Assembly: GCA_039030555.1 (NCBI GenBank) | Contig: JBCCDY010000005.1 | Span: 248,001-312,000, forward strand | Length of the DNA stretch: 64,000 nt | Reading direction: 5' to 3' | Source of the DNA: JBCCDY01 sp039030555 | GTDB lineage: Bacteria; Bacteroidota; Bacteroidia; Cytophagales; Cyclobacteriaceae | Shown: positions 45,254 to 54,448 of the stretch, piece after piece | Position numbering within the stretch: position 1 is the stretch's first letter | How the letters are laid out: each line of letters starts with the position of its first letter | Program-made: the position numbers and the translations under genes | Notes under the pieces: model-generated | Seen by the model: only the letters and a program-made list of their open reading frames with translations | Database searches by the model: none | Told to the model about the DNA's origin: nothing

Positions 45254-45460
45254 ATGGGTATTTCAGAAGATTTAAAAAATTTCATTGAACATGGGGACTA
45301 TAAAAGGATTGCAGATTACTACAACAAAGGTTTTGAGAATGAGCAACAACATGTCACCCGACAATATGTAAGCATGGTCATTCGGGGAGTACGTACAAAC
45401 AGAAATATTCTAAAAACTGCCGAATCGTATTTAAGGAGGAAAAAAGAAATCTTCAGCTGA
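45254..45460 (+). CDS. Small cro-like DNA-binding protein, possibly frameshifted at its 3' end
   Basis: 68 residues from ATG 45254. D-Y-K-R-I-A-D-Y-Y-N and V-T-R-Q-Y-V-S-M-V-I-R-G-V-R suggest a helix-turn-helix. Near the end lies a run of six As (45440-45445). With one A fewer, the frame would continue past the stop at 45460 through 24 further residues (K-S-S-A-E-V-I-T-D-K-T ... N-N-V-I-A) to 45518. The tail is charged and helical like many small DNA-binding proteins. A read error or a true indel would explain it. It is divergent from the XRE-like regulator and presumably regulated with it. Confidence 0.65.
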   Translation: MGISEDLKNFIEHGDYKRIADYYNKGFENEQQHVTRQYVSMVIRGVRTNRNILKTAESYLRRKKEIFS

Positions 45461-45643
45461 AGTAATTACTGATAAAACAGATCAAATAGAAACGACAATT
45501 AATAATGTGATCGCTTAAGAGAGTTTTAAAGAAATTTAGACTAACTAGATAACTATTGTTTTGGATCAAATATTAAGAAAGGGCTTTTGTCAAATTCATA
45601 GTCCTGGAAAAGCCTCGATAACTATTTCGTAAGAAGCTTAGAA

Positions 45644-46417
45644 TTACATCCCTTTCACCAAACTATATATATTCACAATACCCCTTAAAGTAAGTAATTG
45701 ATCAATCTCCGTGAATATTGTAGATAGCCCATTCATTTTATAAACCAAGCCCCCTGTTCCTATAATCCGGTAATCTAGAGGGTGCTCTTTCTTTATTTGA
45801 TCAATGATTCCTTTTACCATGCCCTCATAACCATAAAATACTCCGGCTTGTATCGCTTTTGATGTGTCTGTACCAAATACAGATGATGGAATATCAAATG
45901 GAACCTCAGGAAGTTTAGCTGTATTCAGAAAAAGTGACTCGAAGGCTGTTTTAACACCTGGTGCAATCGCTACTCCCAGCATCTCACCATCTCGTCCGAT
46001 AATACTGAAGGTTAAGGCTGTCCCGAAATCAACTATAATACACGGCTTTTTCATTTTGATGAATGCCCTTGTTGCATTACACACTAAGTCCGTTCCTATC
46101 TCATGTTTATTGGTGACTTTTATGGGAAGTTTTTCGTAAGTATCGGAATTGATCTCTACCACAGAATTAATCTTAAGATCACGACATAGCTCAAGTATTT
46201 TATGGGTCATGATAGGCACCACACTGCTAATACATGCACCTTCTATATCATTTGAGGTGATACCTTTTTCCATGAGAAAGGTCGCAAGCTCCAGACTGTA
46301 ATTATTCGAGCTTTTCTCCTCTGAAGTAGGAGTTCTATACGTATAAAGATGTTCTTCATCGTTTTTAAAGAAACCAAAAACGATGTCAGAATTACCGATA
46401 TCAATGGCAAGTATCAT
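45644..46417 (-). CDS. coaX: Type III pantothenate kinase
   Basis: 257 residues, the usual length. ASKHA-fold motifs: L-A-I-D-I-G-N-S-D-I-V-F-G (phosphate 1), G-T-D-L-V-C-N-A (pantothenate-binding), I-I-V-D-F-G-T-A-L-T-F (phosphate 2), and G-T-G-G-L (adenosine). It phosphorylates pantothenate with ATP in the first step of CoA synthesis and is typically monovalent-cation-dependent. It stands alone on the minus strand. An inverted-repeat element lies on its upstream side. Confidence 0.95.
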   Translation of the reverse strand: MILAIDIGNSDIVFGFFKNDEEHLYTYRTPTSEEKSSNNYSLELATFLMEKGITSNDIEGACISSVVPIMTHKILELCRDLKINSVVEINSDTYEKLPIKVTNKHEIGTDLVCNATRAFIKMKKPCIIVDFGTALTFSIIGRDGEMLGVAIAPGVKTAFESLFLNTAKLPEVPFDIPSSVFGTDTSKAIQAGVFYGYEGMVKGIIDQIKKEHPLDYRIIGTGGLVYKMNGLSTIFTEIDQLLTLRGIVNIYSLVKGM

Positions 46418-46516
46418 TTTTCGAAGATATTATTAATACTATGAGGTTGGTTTAATCATGATATTTTGAAATCAAACATTTGAATGATTTAATACCAATC
46501 AAATTAAACCAAAAAG

Positions 46517-46605
46517 AGGCTGTCTCAAAAGCCGCCACCAGTCGTCATTCTGTCCCGAGGTTTCGGGATCAGAATCTAACGTTCAGAGGGCTTTTGAGAC
46601 AGCCT
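46517..46605. repeat. Nested inverted-repeat element (REP/MITE-like)
   Basis: Perfect 17-bp outer arms AGGCTGTCTCAAAAGCC (46517-46533) and GGCTTTTGAGACAGCCT (46589-46605) enclose an inner hairpin: ATTCTGTCCCGA (46547-46558) and TCGGGA-T-CAGAAT (46563-46575) with a GGTT loop and one bulge. The G+C-rich, mobile-like appearance differs from its surroundings. It lies between coaX and the peptide-transporter gene and may also act as the transporter's terminator. No transposase is present, so it would be non-autonomous. Confidence 0.7.
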
Positions 46606-46632
46606 ACTTAAAATTATCTTTCTGGAAAATGG

Positions 46633-48393
46633 TTATACCACTACTTCGTCTCTCCTGGAGTACCCTTCGTCAACTGCCCTATGCTCTGACTCATCTTCCG
46701 GGTGCATAGCTTCAGCACCATGAGTCAATTTTTTAAGCGGTCTCAGAAATAAGATTAGAATAGCTCCGAACAAAGTTGCAAATATCATTATCGCTAAAAA
46801 AGTATTGTATTCTCTCTCATTCTGTATTTCATCTATTACTAGAGAGCCTTTATAATCTTCCTTAGTCAGGTTTTCAGAAAGATCACTTGGTATATCCATA
46901 CTAATCAATGCATGAAAAGGACTTTCGCTAGTTACATTGTTTTCAGTTAATACTTTAATAATTTCTACTCGTTCCTCTTCTGAAATATTAAAGTATTGAC
47001 TTATAGGGGCCTTTGTTTCGTAATCCAATAATTCAAAATTGGTAGAATTTGGGGTGAGAACGGTTTGAAACACAACTGGAGATTCATTCTTAATGCTATC
47101 CAGAACGTACGTGGGCAAATTGGAGTTTGAATTGAAAGCTACTTCCACCGGCTCAGACTGCGAAGCTTCACCAATTATACCTGCAACCTTATTACCAAGC
47201 CCAGTAGCTGCAAAGTAAATACCCATCATTATAGAAGCGTATTTTACGGGTGCAAGCTTTGTTATGAATGAAAGAGAGACTGGTGATAAACATAGCTCTC
47301 CAATAGTATGAAATAAATATGCCAGAATAAGCCATATCATACCTGCCTTACCGAATGGTACAGCACCAGCCTCCAATGAAGCAAAAACCATAAACAGAAA
47401 TCCAAATGCCATGATAATAGTACCAAGAGCCATTTTAAAGATTGAAGAATCTTCTTTTTCCCTGATTCTCATCAGTACCCAAAATGAAGCTATAGCTGTT
47501 CCTAAGGTTATTATGAAGAATGAATTCACTGACTGAAACCAACCAGCAGGGATTTCGAAGTTAAAAAGATCTATAAATCGATCCGTTTTCTGCTGGGCAT
47601 ATAAGTTCATGAGCCCTCCTGCTTGCTCAAAAGAACCCCAGAAAACGATCACAATTAGAAATGAGATCAAAAGAACAAAAATTCGTTCTTTTTCAATTTT
47701 AGTTAGAGGTTTTTCATGTTTTCCATCACTTGCGAGTTCTGCTTTGATGTAATCACCAACCCCTACAAGATATTTTTGTCCGTAGACAAACACAATTTGA
47801 CCAACGATCATACCCAGCCCAGCAAGCCCAAAGCCATAATGCCATCCATAAATTTTTGCCACAGAAGCAACTATAATTCCGGCAAGAAAAGCTCCTATAT
47901 TAATTCCTATATAAAAGACAGTAAAACCTCTGTCCCTATCAGGGTCACCTTGCTTATAGAGGCCTCCCACCATTGTTGAAATGTTAGCTTTTAAACCACC
48001 AACTCCAGCAACAATAAAACCTAGGCCGGCATAGAAAGCCCATAAGGTTGGAATAGCCAGTATTAAGTGTCCGATACATAAAAGGATACCTCCCAACATT
48101 ACTGTTTTCTTCTGTCCTAAAAGACGATCAGCCAGAATTCCTCCCGGTATAGATGCTAAATAAACGGACATAGTGTAAGTCCCGTAAAGAGAAAGAGCAG
48201 CGGCATTTGTCCATCCAAGACCACCAGAAGCTACATTATCAACAATAAATAGAACCAGAATGGCCCTCATACCATAATAACTGAACCTTTCCCACAACTC
48301 GGTAAAAAACAAAATATAAAGACCGATCGGATGCCCTAGCATACGCTTTTGATTCATAGCGTGAGAGGGATCACTTATTGTCACTTGAGACAT
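46633..48393 (-). CDS. POT-family proton-coupled oligopeptide transporter
   Basis: 586 residues, about 12-14 membrane helices. Family motifs are visible: F-T-E-L-W-E-R-F-S-Y-Y-G-M-R (ExxERFxYY signature in helix 1), G-G-L-K-A-N-I-S-T-M-V-G, R-D-R-G-F-T-V-F-Y-I-G-I-N-I-G-A-F (PTR2 signature), and W-G-S-F-E-Q-A-G-G. A hydrophilic loop of about 125 residues sits between the last helices (S-N-S-N-L-P-T-Y-V-L-D ... N-E-R-E-Y-N-T), longer than in model transporters. It takes up di- and tripeptides with protons. The partner of the secreted peptidases may be this transporter, but no linkage is shown. Confidence 0.93.
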   Translation of the reverse strand: MSQVTISDPSHAMNQKRMLGHPIGLYILFFTELWERFSYYGMRAILVLFIVDNVASGGLGWTNAAALSLYGTYTMSVYLASIPGGILADRLLGQKKTVMLGGILLCIGHLILAIPTLWAFYAGLGFIVAGVGGLKANISTMVGGLYKQGDPDRDRGFTVFYIGINIGAFLAGIIVASVAKIYGWHYGFGLAGLGMIVGQIVFVYGQKYLVGVGDYIKAELASDGKHEKPLTKIEKERIFVLLISFLIVIVFWGSFEQAGGLMNLYAQQKTDRFIDLFNFEIPAGWFQSVNSFFIITLGTAIASFWVLMRIREKEDSSIFKMALGTIIMAFGFLFMVFASLEAGAVPFGKAGMIWLILAYLFHTIGELCLSPVSLSFITKLAPVKYASIMMGIYFAATGLGNKVAGIIGEASQSEPVEVAFNSNSNLPTYVLDSIKNESPVVFQTVLTPNSTNFELLDYETKAPISQYFNISEEERVEIIKVLTENNVTSESPFHALISMDIPSDLSENLTKEDYKGSLVIDEIQNEREYNTFLAIMIFATLFGAILILFLRPLKKLTHGAEAMHPEDESEHRAVDEGYSRRDEVVV

Positions 48394-48594
48394 ACTTAAA
48401 GTTTTGTGATTTAAATTTAAAACCGTTAAAACTACAACTTGTGTTATATCAAACCAAATTATCTTCTACTTTGGCGATTTTCATTATAATCTATCAAAAT
48501 TCATTTGTTAATTGTGTAAGTGTTGTTCACTTCAATAAAGGAGAAAGGATACACATAAAAGGTGGGCAAATACTCACATTTTAATAGATTTACG

Positions 48595-48604
48595 CAAACG
48601 TTTG
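48595..48604. promoter_or_regulatory. CAAACGTTTG palindrome upstream of pckA (candidate LacI-type operator)
   Basis: A perfect 10-bp palindrome centred on CG, 24 bp before the ATG of pckA. LacI/CcpA-class regulators bind CG-centred palindromes, and gluconeogenic genes are typical targets. A single site; low confidence. Confidence 0.35.
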
Positions 48605-48627
48605 AAAATTAGCTTTAATATAGGATT

Positions 48628-50247
48628 ATGCAAGAATTTGGACTAAAGTCAGAGAAGGCAGGACTTCATGATATTGGTGTGAAAGTAAAAGAAGCACACT
48701 GGAATCTGAGCTCGGCTGAACTCATAGAAGAGTCAATCGTAAATGGTGAAGGTCACCTGGCCGATTCAGGAGCTTTAACTTGTGACACGGGCAAATTTAC
48801 AGGAAGATCACCTCAGGATCGTTTTATAGTAGAAGATGACTCTACCAAAGATACAGTTTGGTGGGGGAATATTAATAAACCCATATCTCCTGAAAACTTC
48901 GACAGACTTTATTTGAAAATGCTTGGATACCTTGAAGAACGTAAAGTTTACGTGCGGGACGCCTACGCTGGAGCCGATAAGACTTATCGATTACGGCTAA
49001 GGGTTGTAAATACTTTAGCCTGGCATAATCTCTTTTGCTTCAACATGTTTTTAAGACCCGAAGAATATAAACTCAAGTCTTTTCAGCCCAATTTCACTAT
49101 AATTTGTGCTCCGGGATTTCAGGCTGATCCTGAAGCAGATGGTGTTAGACAAGAAAACTTTGCGATCATCAACTTCACCAAGAGAATTATTCTGATAGGT
49201 GGAACGGCTTATGCCGGAGAAATGAAAAAGGGAATTTTCTCAGTACTCAATTATATGTTGCCTACCGAACATAATATATTACCCATGCATTGTTCGGCTA
49301 ATATTGGAACAGAAAAGCACGATACGGCTATATTTTTCGGACTTTCAGGAACAGGAAAAACCACATTATCCGCAGATCCAGATAGAGGCCTAATTGGTGA
49401 TGACGAGCATGCCTGGACAGATACCAACGTATTCAATTTTGAAGGTGGATGTTATGCTAAAGTCATTGACTTGACCAGAGAATCCGAACCGGAAATTTTT
49501 GACGCTATCAAATTTGGATCGATTGTAGAGAATACTCGCTTTGAACCTGGTACCCGAACCGTTGATTACGCAAACACAGAGGTTACTGAAAATACCAGGG
49601 CGTCTTATCCCTTGTATCATATATCAAACGCTATCGAACCATCCGTAGGTGGTATCCCAAAAAATATCTTTTTCTTAACCTGTGATGCCTTTGGAGTTAT
49701 CCCTCCTATCTTAAGACTTACGAAAGGCCAGGCGATGTACCATTTCATTTCTGGTTATACGGCCAAAGTAGCTGGTACAGAAACAGGAGTAACAGAACCA
49801 CAAACAGCTTTCTCCGCTTGCTTTGGATCACCATTCTTACCGCTTCATCCAACTAAATATGCTGAATTACTCGGAAAGAAAATGGAAGAGTATGAAACTA
49901 ACGTTTGGTTGATAAATACCGGTTGGACCGGTGGCCCTTATGGAGTAGGGAGCCGCATCAAATTAAAATATACGCGTTCTATGATTTCTGCAGCTTTGAA
50001 TGGAACTTTAGAGAATGTAGGGTACAGAACACACTCCATATTTGGAGCGAAAATTCCTATGACTTGCCCTGATGTACCTTCGAAAATTCTGAGTCCCAGA
50101 GAAACCTGGGAAGATGATGAAGCTTTCTACAAAAAGGCCAATGATCTGGCTGTAAAATTTGTAGAGAACTTCGAGAAATTCAAAGAGTTCGCCAATGACG
50201 AAATTATGTCGGGTGCTCCGAAACCTAACTACGACTACGCTTCCTGA
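48628..50247 (+). CDS. pckA: Phosphoenolpyruvate carboxykinase (ATP)
   Basis: 539 residues, normal length. Key motifs: kinase-1a G-L-S-G-T-G-K-T-T-L-S-A-D, kinase-2 G-D-D-E-H-A-W, the substrate block C-D-T-G-K-F-T-G-R-S-P-Q-D-R-F, and N-T-G-W-T-G-G-P-Y-G. It makes phosphoenolpyruvate and CO2 from oxaloacetate and ATP, the entry of gluconeogenesis from C4 acids. Paired functionally with the aceBA shunt in this window. A CAAACGTTTG palindrome sits just upstream and a hairpin terminator follows. Confidence 0.97.
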   Translation: MQEFGLKSEKAGLHDIGVKVKEAHWNLSSAELIEESIVNGEGHLADSGALTCDTGKFTGRSPQDRFIVEDDSTKDTVWWGNINKPISPENFDRLYLKMLGYLEERKVYVRDAYAGADKTYRLRLRVVNTLAWHNLFCFNMFLRPEEYKLKSFQPNFTIICAPGFQADPEADGVRQENFAIINFTKRIILIGGTAYAGEMKKGIFSVLNYMLPTEHNILPMHCSANIGTEKHDTAIFFGLSGTGKTTLSADPDRGLIGDDEHAWTDTNVFNFEGGCYAKVIDLTRESEPEIFDAIKFGSIVENTRFEPGTRTVDYANTEVTENTRASYPLYHISNAIEPSVGGIPKNIFFLTCDAFGVIPPILRLTKGQAMYHFISGYTAKVAGTETGVTEPQTAFSACFGSPFLPLHPTKYAELLGKKMEEYETNVWLINTGWTGGPYGVGSRIKLKYTRSMISAALNGTLENVGYRTHSIFGAKIPMTCPDVPSKILSPRETWEDDEAFYKKANDLAVKFVENFEKFKEFANDEIMSGAPKPNYDYAS

Positions 50248-50254
50248 AATCTAG

Positions 50255-50294
50255 TTAAGTGCGATCTCGTAACCAGAGGTTGCACTTAATTTTC
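50255..50294 (+). terminator. Terminator of pckA
   Basis: TTAAGTGC (50255-50262) and GCACTTAA (50282-50289) form an 8-bp stem, followed by TTTTC. It begins 7 nt past the pckA stop. Confidence 0.65.
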
Positions 50295-50406
50295 TGAAGA
50301 GAATAGCAACTCGACCAATCAGCCATTTATTAGAGAATTAAGGATAACACACCAAGAATTCTTTTGATTAATTCTCTTTATATTCAGCGTTTCATATCAC
50401 TGATTT

Positions 50407-51927
50407 ATGCGAAGAGTTTTTTTAGCAACCCTGGTATTTTATGTACTGGCAAACACTATATCAGTTAGTTGTTACGGGTTTGAGGCTCATAATTTATCTT
50501 TTCAAGGGGATTCCGCTCTAAGTCCTTCCACTTTGGATTCAACTGAAATTGATCTGATTCAGAAGGAATTAATTGAAAATGGTAGTACTAAAAACAATAC
50601 CTCTCTTCTTAAAGTAAATGACGAAAATGAAGGTAACCTTTTGGTTAGCATTCTCAGAGGGGCTTTAGGAATGGCTGTTCTCGTTTTGATATGTTGGCTA
50701 TTCAGTACGAACCGAAAAGCAATATCATGGAGGGTCGTTGGAATTGGACTAGTAATTCAACTACTTCTGGCTTTTGCCATTCTGAAGATTGGTTTCGTAA
50801 GAATAGGGTTCGAATTCATTGGTAAAATATTCGTGAAAGTCCTGGACTTCACTAAAGCAGGAACTGAATTCCTATTCTCAGGCTTTCTCAACGTAGATAC
50901 CTATGGGTTTATCTTTGCGTTTCAGGTCCTTCCAACGGTAATTTTCTTCTCCGCTTTAACCAGTCTACTGTTTTATTTGGGTATCATTCAAAAAGTGGTT
51001 TACGCTTTGGCTTGGCTTATGACAAAAGCCTTAAGACTATCCGGGGCAGAAAGTCTATCTGTGGCAGGGAATATCTTCCTCGGACAAACAGAATCCCCCT
51101 TAATGATCAAGGCATATTTGGAAAGGATGAATAAATCTGAAATACTTCTGGTGATGATTGGAGGCATGGCTACCCTGGCTGGTGGAGTTCTGGCAGCGTA
51201 CATTAGTTTTTTAGGAGGCTCAGACCCTATACAACGTCTTATTTTTGCAAAGCACCTTTTAGCAGCCTCTATTATGGCGGCCCCTGGAGCTGTGGTTGTC
51301 TCGAAAATATTGGTTCCTCAGTCTGAATCAATTGACTCTAATATTTCCATATCACTGGAGAAAATAGGAAAGAACGTACTTGATGCTATTTCTAATGGAA
51401 CTACGCAAGGGGTAAAACTCGCAGCTAATATTGCTGCCATGTTATTGGTGTTTATCGCTTTCCTCGAAATGGGGAATTACATCCTTCAAAAAATAGGAGA
51501 TGTGGCCAACCTGAACTCATGGATCGTTGATGTGACTAATGGTAATTATAAGTCTTTCTCTTTTCAGTTCATTCTTGGTTATGCTTTCGCACCTTTAATG
51601 TGGCTCATTGGTATTGCGACTGAAGATATCACACTTGCAGGACGTCTACTGGGCGAGAAATTAATTTTAACTGAATTTATTGGTTACGTCAGTCTTGCTG
51701 ATCTAAAGGCCAATAATGCATTTGCGAGTTCAAAAACCATTATTATGTCGACCTATATGCTATGTGGCTTTGCTAATTTCGCATCGATTGGTATACAGAT
51801 CGGAGGAATAGGTTCTCTGGCCCCGGGTAAAAAAGTTTTACTTTCCGAGTTTGGATTGCGGGCACTCTTAGGAGGAACTATCGCTTCACTCCTTTCAGCT
51901 ACAATGGTTGGAATAATTTTAGGGTGA
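50407..51927 (+). CDS. NupC/CNT-family concentrative nucleoside transporter with exported N-terminal extension
   Basis: 506 residues. The CNT core (~75-506) has the expected blocks: N-terminal gate region, V-L-P-T-V-I-F-F-S-A-L-T-S, F-L-G-Q-T-E-S-P-L-M-I-K (nucleoside-binding Q-T-E), N-G-T-T-Q-G-V-K-L-A-A-N-I-A-A-M and C-G-F-A-N-F-A-S-I-G-I-Q-I-G-G. Before it lies an unusual ~70-residue extension with a signal-peptide-like helix and a Ser/Thr/Asn-rich stretch. The model family starts directly at the first core helix. The extension could be a periplasmic N-terminal tail. Uptake of nucleosides with Na+ or H+ is expected. Confidence 0.93.
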   Translation: MRRVFLATLVFYVLANTISVSCYGFEAHNLSFQGDSALSPSTLDSTEIDLIQKELIENGSTKNNTSLLKVNDENEGNLLVSILRGALGMAVLVLICWLFSTNRKAISWRVVGIGLVIQLLLAFAILKIGFVRIGFEFIGKIFVKVLDFTKAGTEFLFSGFLNVDTYGFIFAFQVLPTVIFFSALTSLLFYLGIIQKVVYALAWLMTKALRLSGAESLSVAGNIFLGQTESPLMIKAYLERMNKSEILLVMIGGMATLAGGVLAAYISFLGGSDPIQRLIFAKHLLAASIMAAPGAVVVSKILVPQSESIDSNISISLEKIGKNVLDAISNGTTQGVKLAANIAAMLLVFIAFLEMGNYILQKIGDVANLNSWIVDVTNGNYKSFSFQFILGYAFAPLMWLIGIATEDITLAGRLLGEKLILTEFIGYVSLADLKANNAFASSKTIIMSTYMLCGFANFASIGIQIGGIGSLAPGKKVLLSEFGLRALLGGTIASLLSATMVGIILG

Positions 51928-51958
51928 GAGTAAACCTTTTGAACTAGAACAGAATGGT

Positions 51959-52570
51959 TTAGTTGCGGCGATTCATCTCATCGCGAATTTTCGCTGCTCT
52001 TTCATAATCCTCCTGCTTTAACGCACCGTCCAGGAGCTCCTTAAGTTTATCAAAAGAGTAGTCTTTCAACATCTCTTCTAAAGGTTTCGTTGCTTTCTTG
52101 ACTTCCTTGAGCTCATCCTCAATGGGAGATTGTGTTGTTAACTCCTCTTCTTCCTTTTCGTCTGTGATGACTACGCCAGCTTCTGAAAGTACTGTTTCAT
52201 AAGTATAGATCGGAGCATTAAATCGCAGTCCAATCGCTATAGCATCAGACGGCCTGGAGTCAATCTCTACTTCCTTAATACCATCACTGCAAATGAGTTT
52301 CGCAAAGAAAACTCCCTCCTTGAGATCGGAAATAATGATTTCCTTGATTGAATAGTTAAAAGTATAAGCAAATGATTTAAAAAGATCGTGCGTCATCGGA
52401 CGATTGGGCACGATCTTTTCTATTTCTATAGCTATTGCTTGTGCTTCGAACATCCCGATAATTATGGGAAGACGACGATTACCTTCAGTTTCTCCCAGAA
52501 CAAGTGCAAATGAACCTGATTGTGACTGACTAGAAGATAGTCCTAAAATTTCGAGACGTAGTTTATTCAA
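51959..52570 (-). CDS. Bifunctional nuclease family protein (DUF151) with UVR motif
   Basis: 203 residues. The DUF151 domain (~1-135) opens L-E-I-L-G-L-S-S-S-Q-S-Q-S-G-S-F-A-L-V-L and includes D-S-R-P-S-D-A-I-A-I-G-L-R. It ends with a UvrB/UvrC-type motif (~165-203, L-L-D-G-A-L-K-Q-E-D-Y-E-R-A-A-K-I-R-D-E). DUF151 relatives have DNase/RNase activity in plants, and the domain is widely conserved in Bacteroidota. The start is TTG 52570, 5 nt after the etfA stop; the sequence opens exactly like family members, which supports it. It is part of the etfB-etfA-bfn operon. Confidence 0.9.
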   Translation of the reverse strand: MNKLRLEILGLSSSQSQSGSFALVLGETEGNRRLPIIIGMFEAQAIAIEIEKIVPNRPMTHDLFKSFAYTFNYSIKEIIISDLKEGVFFAKLICSDGIKEVEIDSRPSDAIAIGLRFNAPIYTYETVLSEAGVVITDEKEEEELTTQSPIEDELKEVKKATKPLEEMLKDYSFDKLKELLDGALKQEDYERAAKIRDEMNRRN

Positions 52571-52575
52571 GATTA

Positions 52576-53532
52576 CTATTTAGCTGCTTCTACTGCTTCA
52601 GTTAATTTTGGTAAAACCTCAAAAGCATCCCCCACAATACCATAATCGGCAGCTTTGAAGAATGGTGCTTCGGGGTCTTTATTAATGACGACAATATATT
52701 TAGAAGAATTAACACCTGCAAGATGTTGAATAGCTCCTGAAATTCCCACTGCTACATATAATGAAGGAGAAACTTTTACACCTGTTTGACCAACATGTTC
52801 GTGGTGTGGCCTCCAATCCATATCCGAAACCGGTTTACTACATCCTGTAGCTGCTCCTAGAGATTTCGCTAAATTTTCAACAACATTCCAATTTTCAGGC
52901 CCTTTTAGCCCTCTCCCTCCGGAAACAACAATATCTGCTTCTGGAAGAAGCACATCTCCTGTAGCTTTTTCCTGATTAGTTATGGTAACACCAAAATCTT
53001 CATCCGAAAGTGAAGGTGTGAAGCTTTCTACTGAAGCTTCGGAACCGTCTTCAGAAATGGGAACGGCATTCTTTTTTAGAGCTAAGATCTTGTTTTCAGA
53101 CTTTACATCAACTATCGCGAATGCTTTACCTGTATAAATGCTTCTTTTAACCTTAAATCCATCACTTGTATCCGGAAGTTCAACAACATTAGATACTAAG
53201 GAAGCACCAACTTTTACAGCTACTCTTGCAGAAACAGGACTACCCAGTGAAGAGGTGGCCAATACTAAGGTTTTAGCTCCAACCTTCTCGTAAGCCTCGG
53301 CAATAGCACTGGCATATGCATTAATGACTCCTTTATTAAGGCGGTCATCTGCGACATGCATTACGTTGCTTGCTCCGCTACTTCCTAACGATTTAAGCTC
53401 GCTTTCTTCTACTGTACCCAGAGCAATGGCTGTTACATCGCCTTGATCTATAAGCTTTCCGTAAGAAACAGCTTCAAGCGACGTTTTCTTAATTTTTCCC
53501 GCTTCAGCTTCTACAAATACTAATACTGACAT
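52576..53532 (-). CDS. etfA: Electron transfer flavoprotein subunit alpha
   Basis: 318 residues. An N-terminal ETF domain is followed by the FAD-binding C-terminal domain: G-G-R-G-L-K-G-P-E-N-W, then G-A-A-T-G-C-S-K-P-V-S-D-M, then G-Q-T-G-V-K-V-S-P-S-L-Y and G-I-S-G-A-I-Q-H-L-A-G. With EtfB it carries electrons from acyl-CoA dehydrogenases to the quinone pool. It is 10 nt downstream of etfB. Confidence 0.96.
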   Translation of the reverse strand: MSVLVFVEAEAGKIKKTSLEAVSYGKLIDQGDVTAIALGTVEESELKSLGSSGASNVMHVADDRLNKGVINAYASAIAEAYEKVGAKTLVLATSSLGSPVSARVAVKVGASLVSNVVELPDTSDGFKVKRSIYTGKAFAIVDVKSENKILALKKNAVPISEDGSEASVESFTPSLSDEDFGVTITNQEKATGDVLLPEADIVVSGGRGLKGPENWNVVENLAKSLGAATGCSKPVSDMDWRPHHEHVGQTGVKVSPSLYVAVGISGAIQHLAGVNSSKYIVVINKDPEAPFFKAADYGIVGDAFEVLPKLTEAVEAAK

Positions 53533-53542
53533 TTTCTTCTAT

Positions 53543-54280
53543 TTAAATAACTTTAGCATCATTTTTTAACAAATCGACTAACTCTGAAACATTATCAGCA
53601 TCGATCATTTTTACTTCTCCTTTAGCAGGAGGCAGCTCATATTTTTGAGTTTCTGTCTGCATTCCATCCGATACAGGTTCAACTACATTTAAAGGTTTCG
53701 TTCTTGCAGACATGATACCTCTCATGTTTGGGATTTTCCATTCTGCGATAGGTTCCTGACATCCTAGTACCAAAGGAAGTTTCGCCTCGACATATTCCTT
53801 TCCTCCTTCTATTTCACGAGTCATTTTTGCTGTATCACCGTCAATTTCAAGGGTCATCACAGGAGCTATGGAAGGAAGGTTTAACAATTGTCCTACCATT
53901 CCGTGAACCATACCACCATTAAAATCGATGGATTCTCTACCCATTAAGATCAGATCGTAATTATTCTCTTTCGCTATGTTTGCGATTTGCTCTGCAACGA
54001 AGAATGAATCAGAAGGGAATGCATTTACGCGGATAGCATCATCAGCTCCAATAGCCAAAGCCTTCCTGATGGTTGGCTCTGTATCTGCTTCACCAACATT
54101 TAAAACAGTAATTTGTGCCCCGTGTGATTCTTTTAGCTCTACAGCCCTGGCCAGGGAGTAGTCATCGTATGGACCAATAATGTATTGAACACCAGAAGAA
54201 TCGAATTTAGTATTATCATCCGTAAAGGATATCTTCGATGTGGTATCAGGCACATGCGTTATACAAACTAGTATTTTCAT
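53543..54280 (-). CDS. etfB: Electron transfer flavoprotein subunit beta
   Basis: 245 residues. ETF-beta signature: K-I-L-V-C-I-T-H-V-P-D-T, N-P-Y-D-like G-P-Y-D-D-Y-S-L-A-R-A-V-E-L, and the AMP-binding loop M-G-R-E-S-I-D-F-N-G-G-M-V. Forms the heterodimer with EtfA. It is the promoter-proximal gene of the operon. A divergent TPR gene starts 169 nt away. Confidence 0.96.
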   Translation of the reverse strand: MKILVCITHVPDTTSKISFTDDNTKFDSSGVQYIIGPYDDYSLARAVELKESHGAQITVLNVGEADTEPTIRKALAIGADDAIRVNAFPSDSFFVAEQIANIAKENNYDLILMGRESIDFNGGMVHGMVGQLLNLPSIAPVMTLEIDGDTAKMTREIEGGKEYVEAKLPLVLGCQEPIAEWKIPNMRGIMSARTKPLNVVEPVSDGMQTETQKYELPPAKGEVKMIDADNVSELVDLLKNDAKVI

Positions 54281-54448
54281 GGATTTAATTGTGTTTATAA
54301 ATTGCTTTTAAACTCTTTTGTGCAGCTTAGAGGAACTGATTAAACGATTATTCATTTATACTTATCCATTTCTTTGCTGATCTATATTTGTAACCAAAAA
54401 TGTGGCGTGAAGTTACGACAGAAGCAAAAAAAACAAAACGAAGAATAC

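Noticed and set aside
45190..45518. Active prophage remnant
   Set aside because: Only the repressor/cro-like pair is present; no integrase, structural or lysis genes occur on either side.
51931..51961. Terminator hairpin between the nucleoside transporter and the bfn gene
   Set aside because: TAAACC/GGTTTA is only a 6-bp stem with a 19-nt loop and no T-run.
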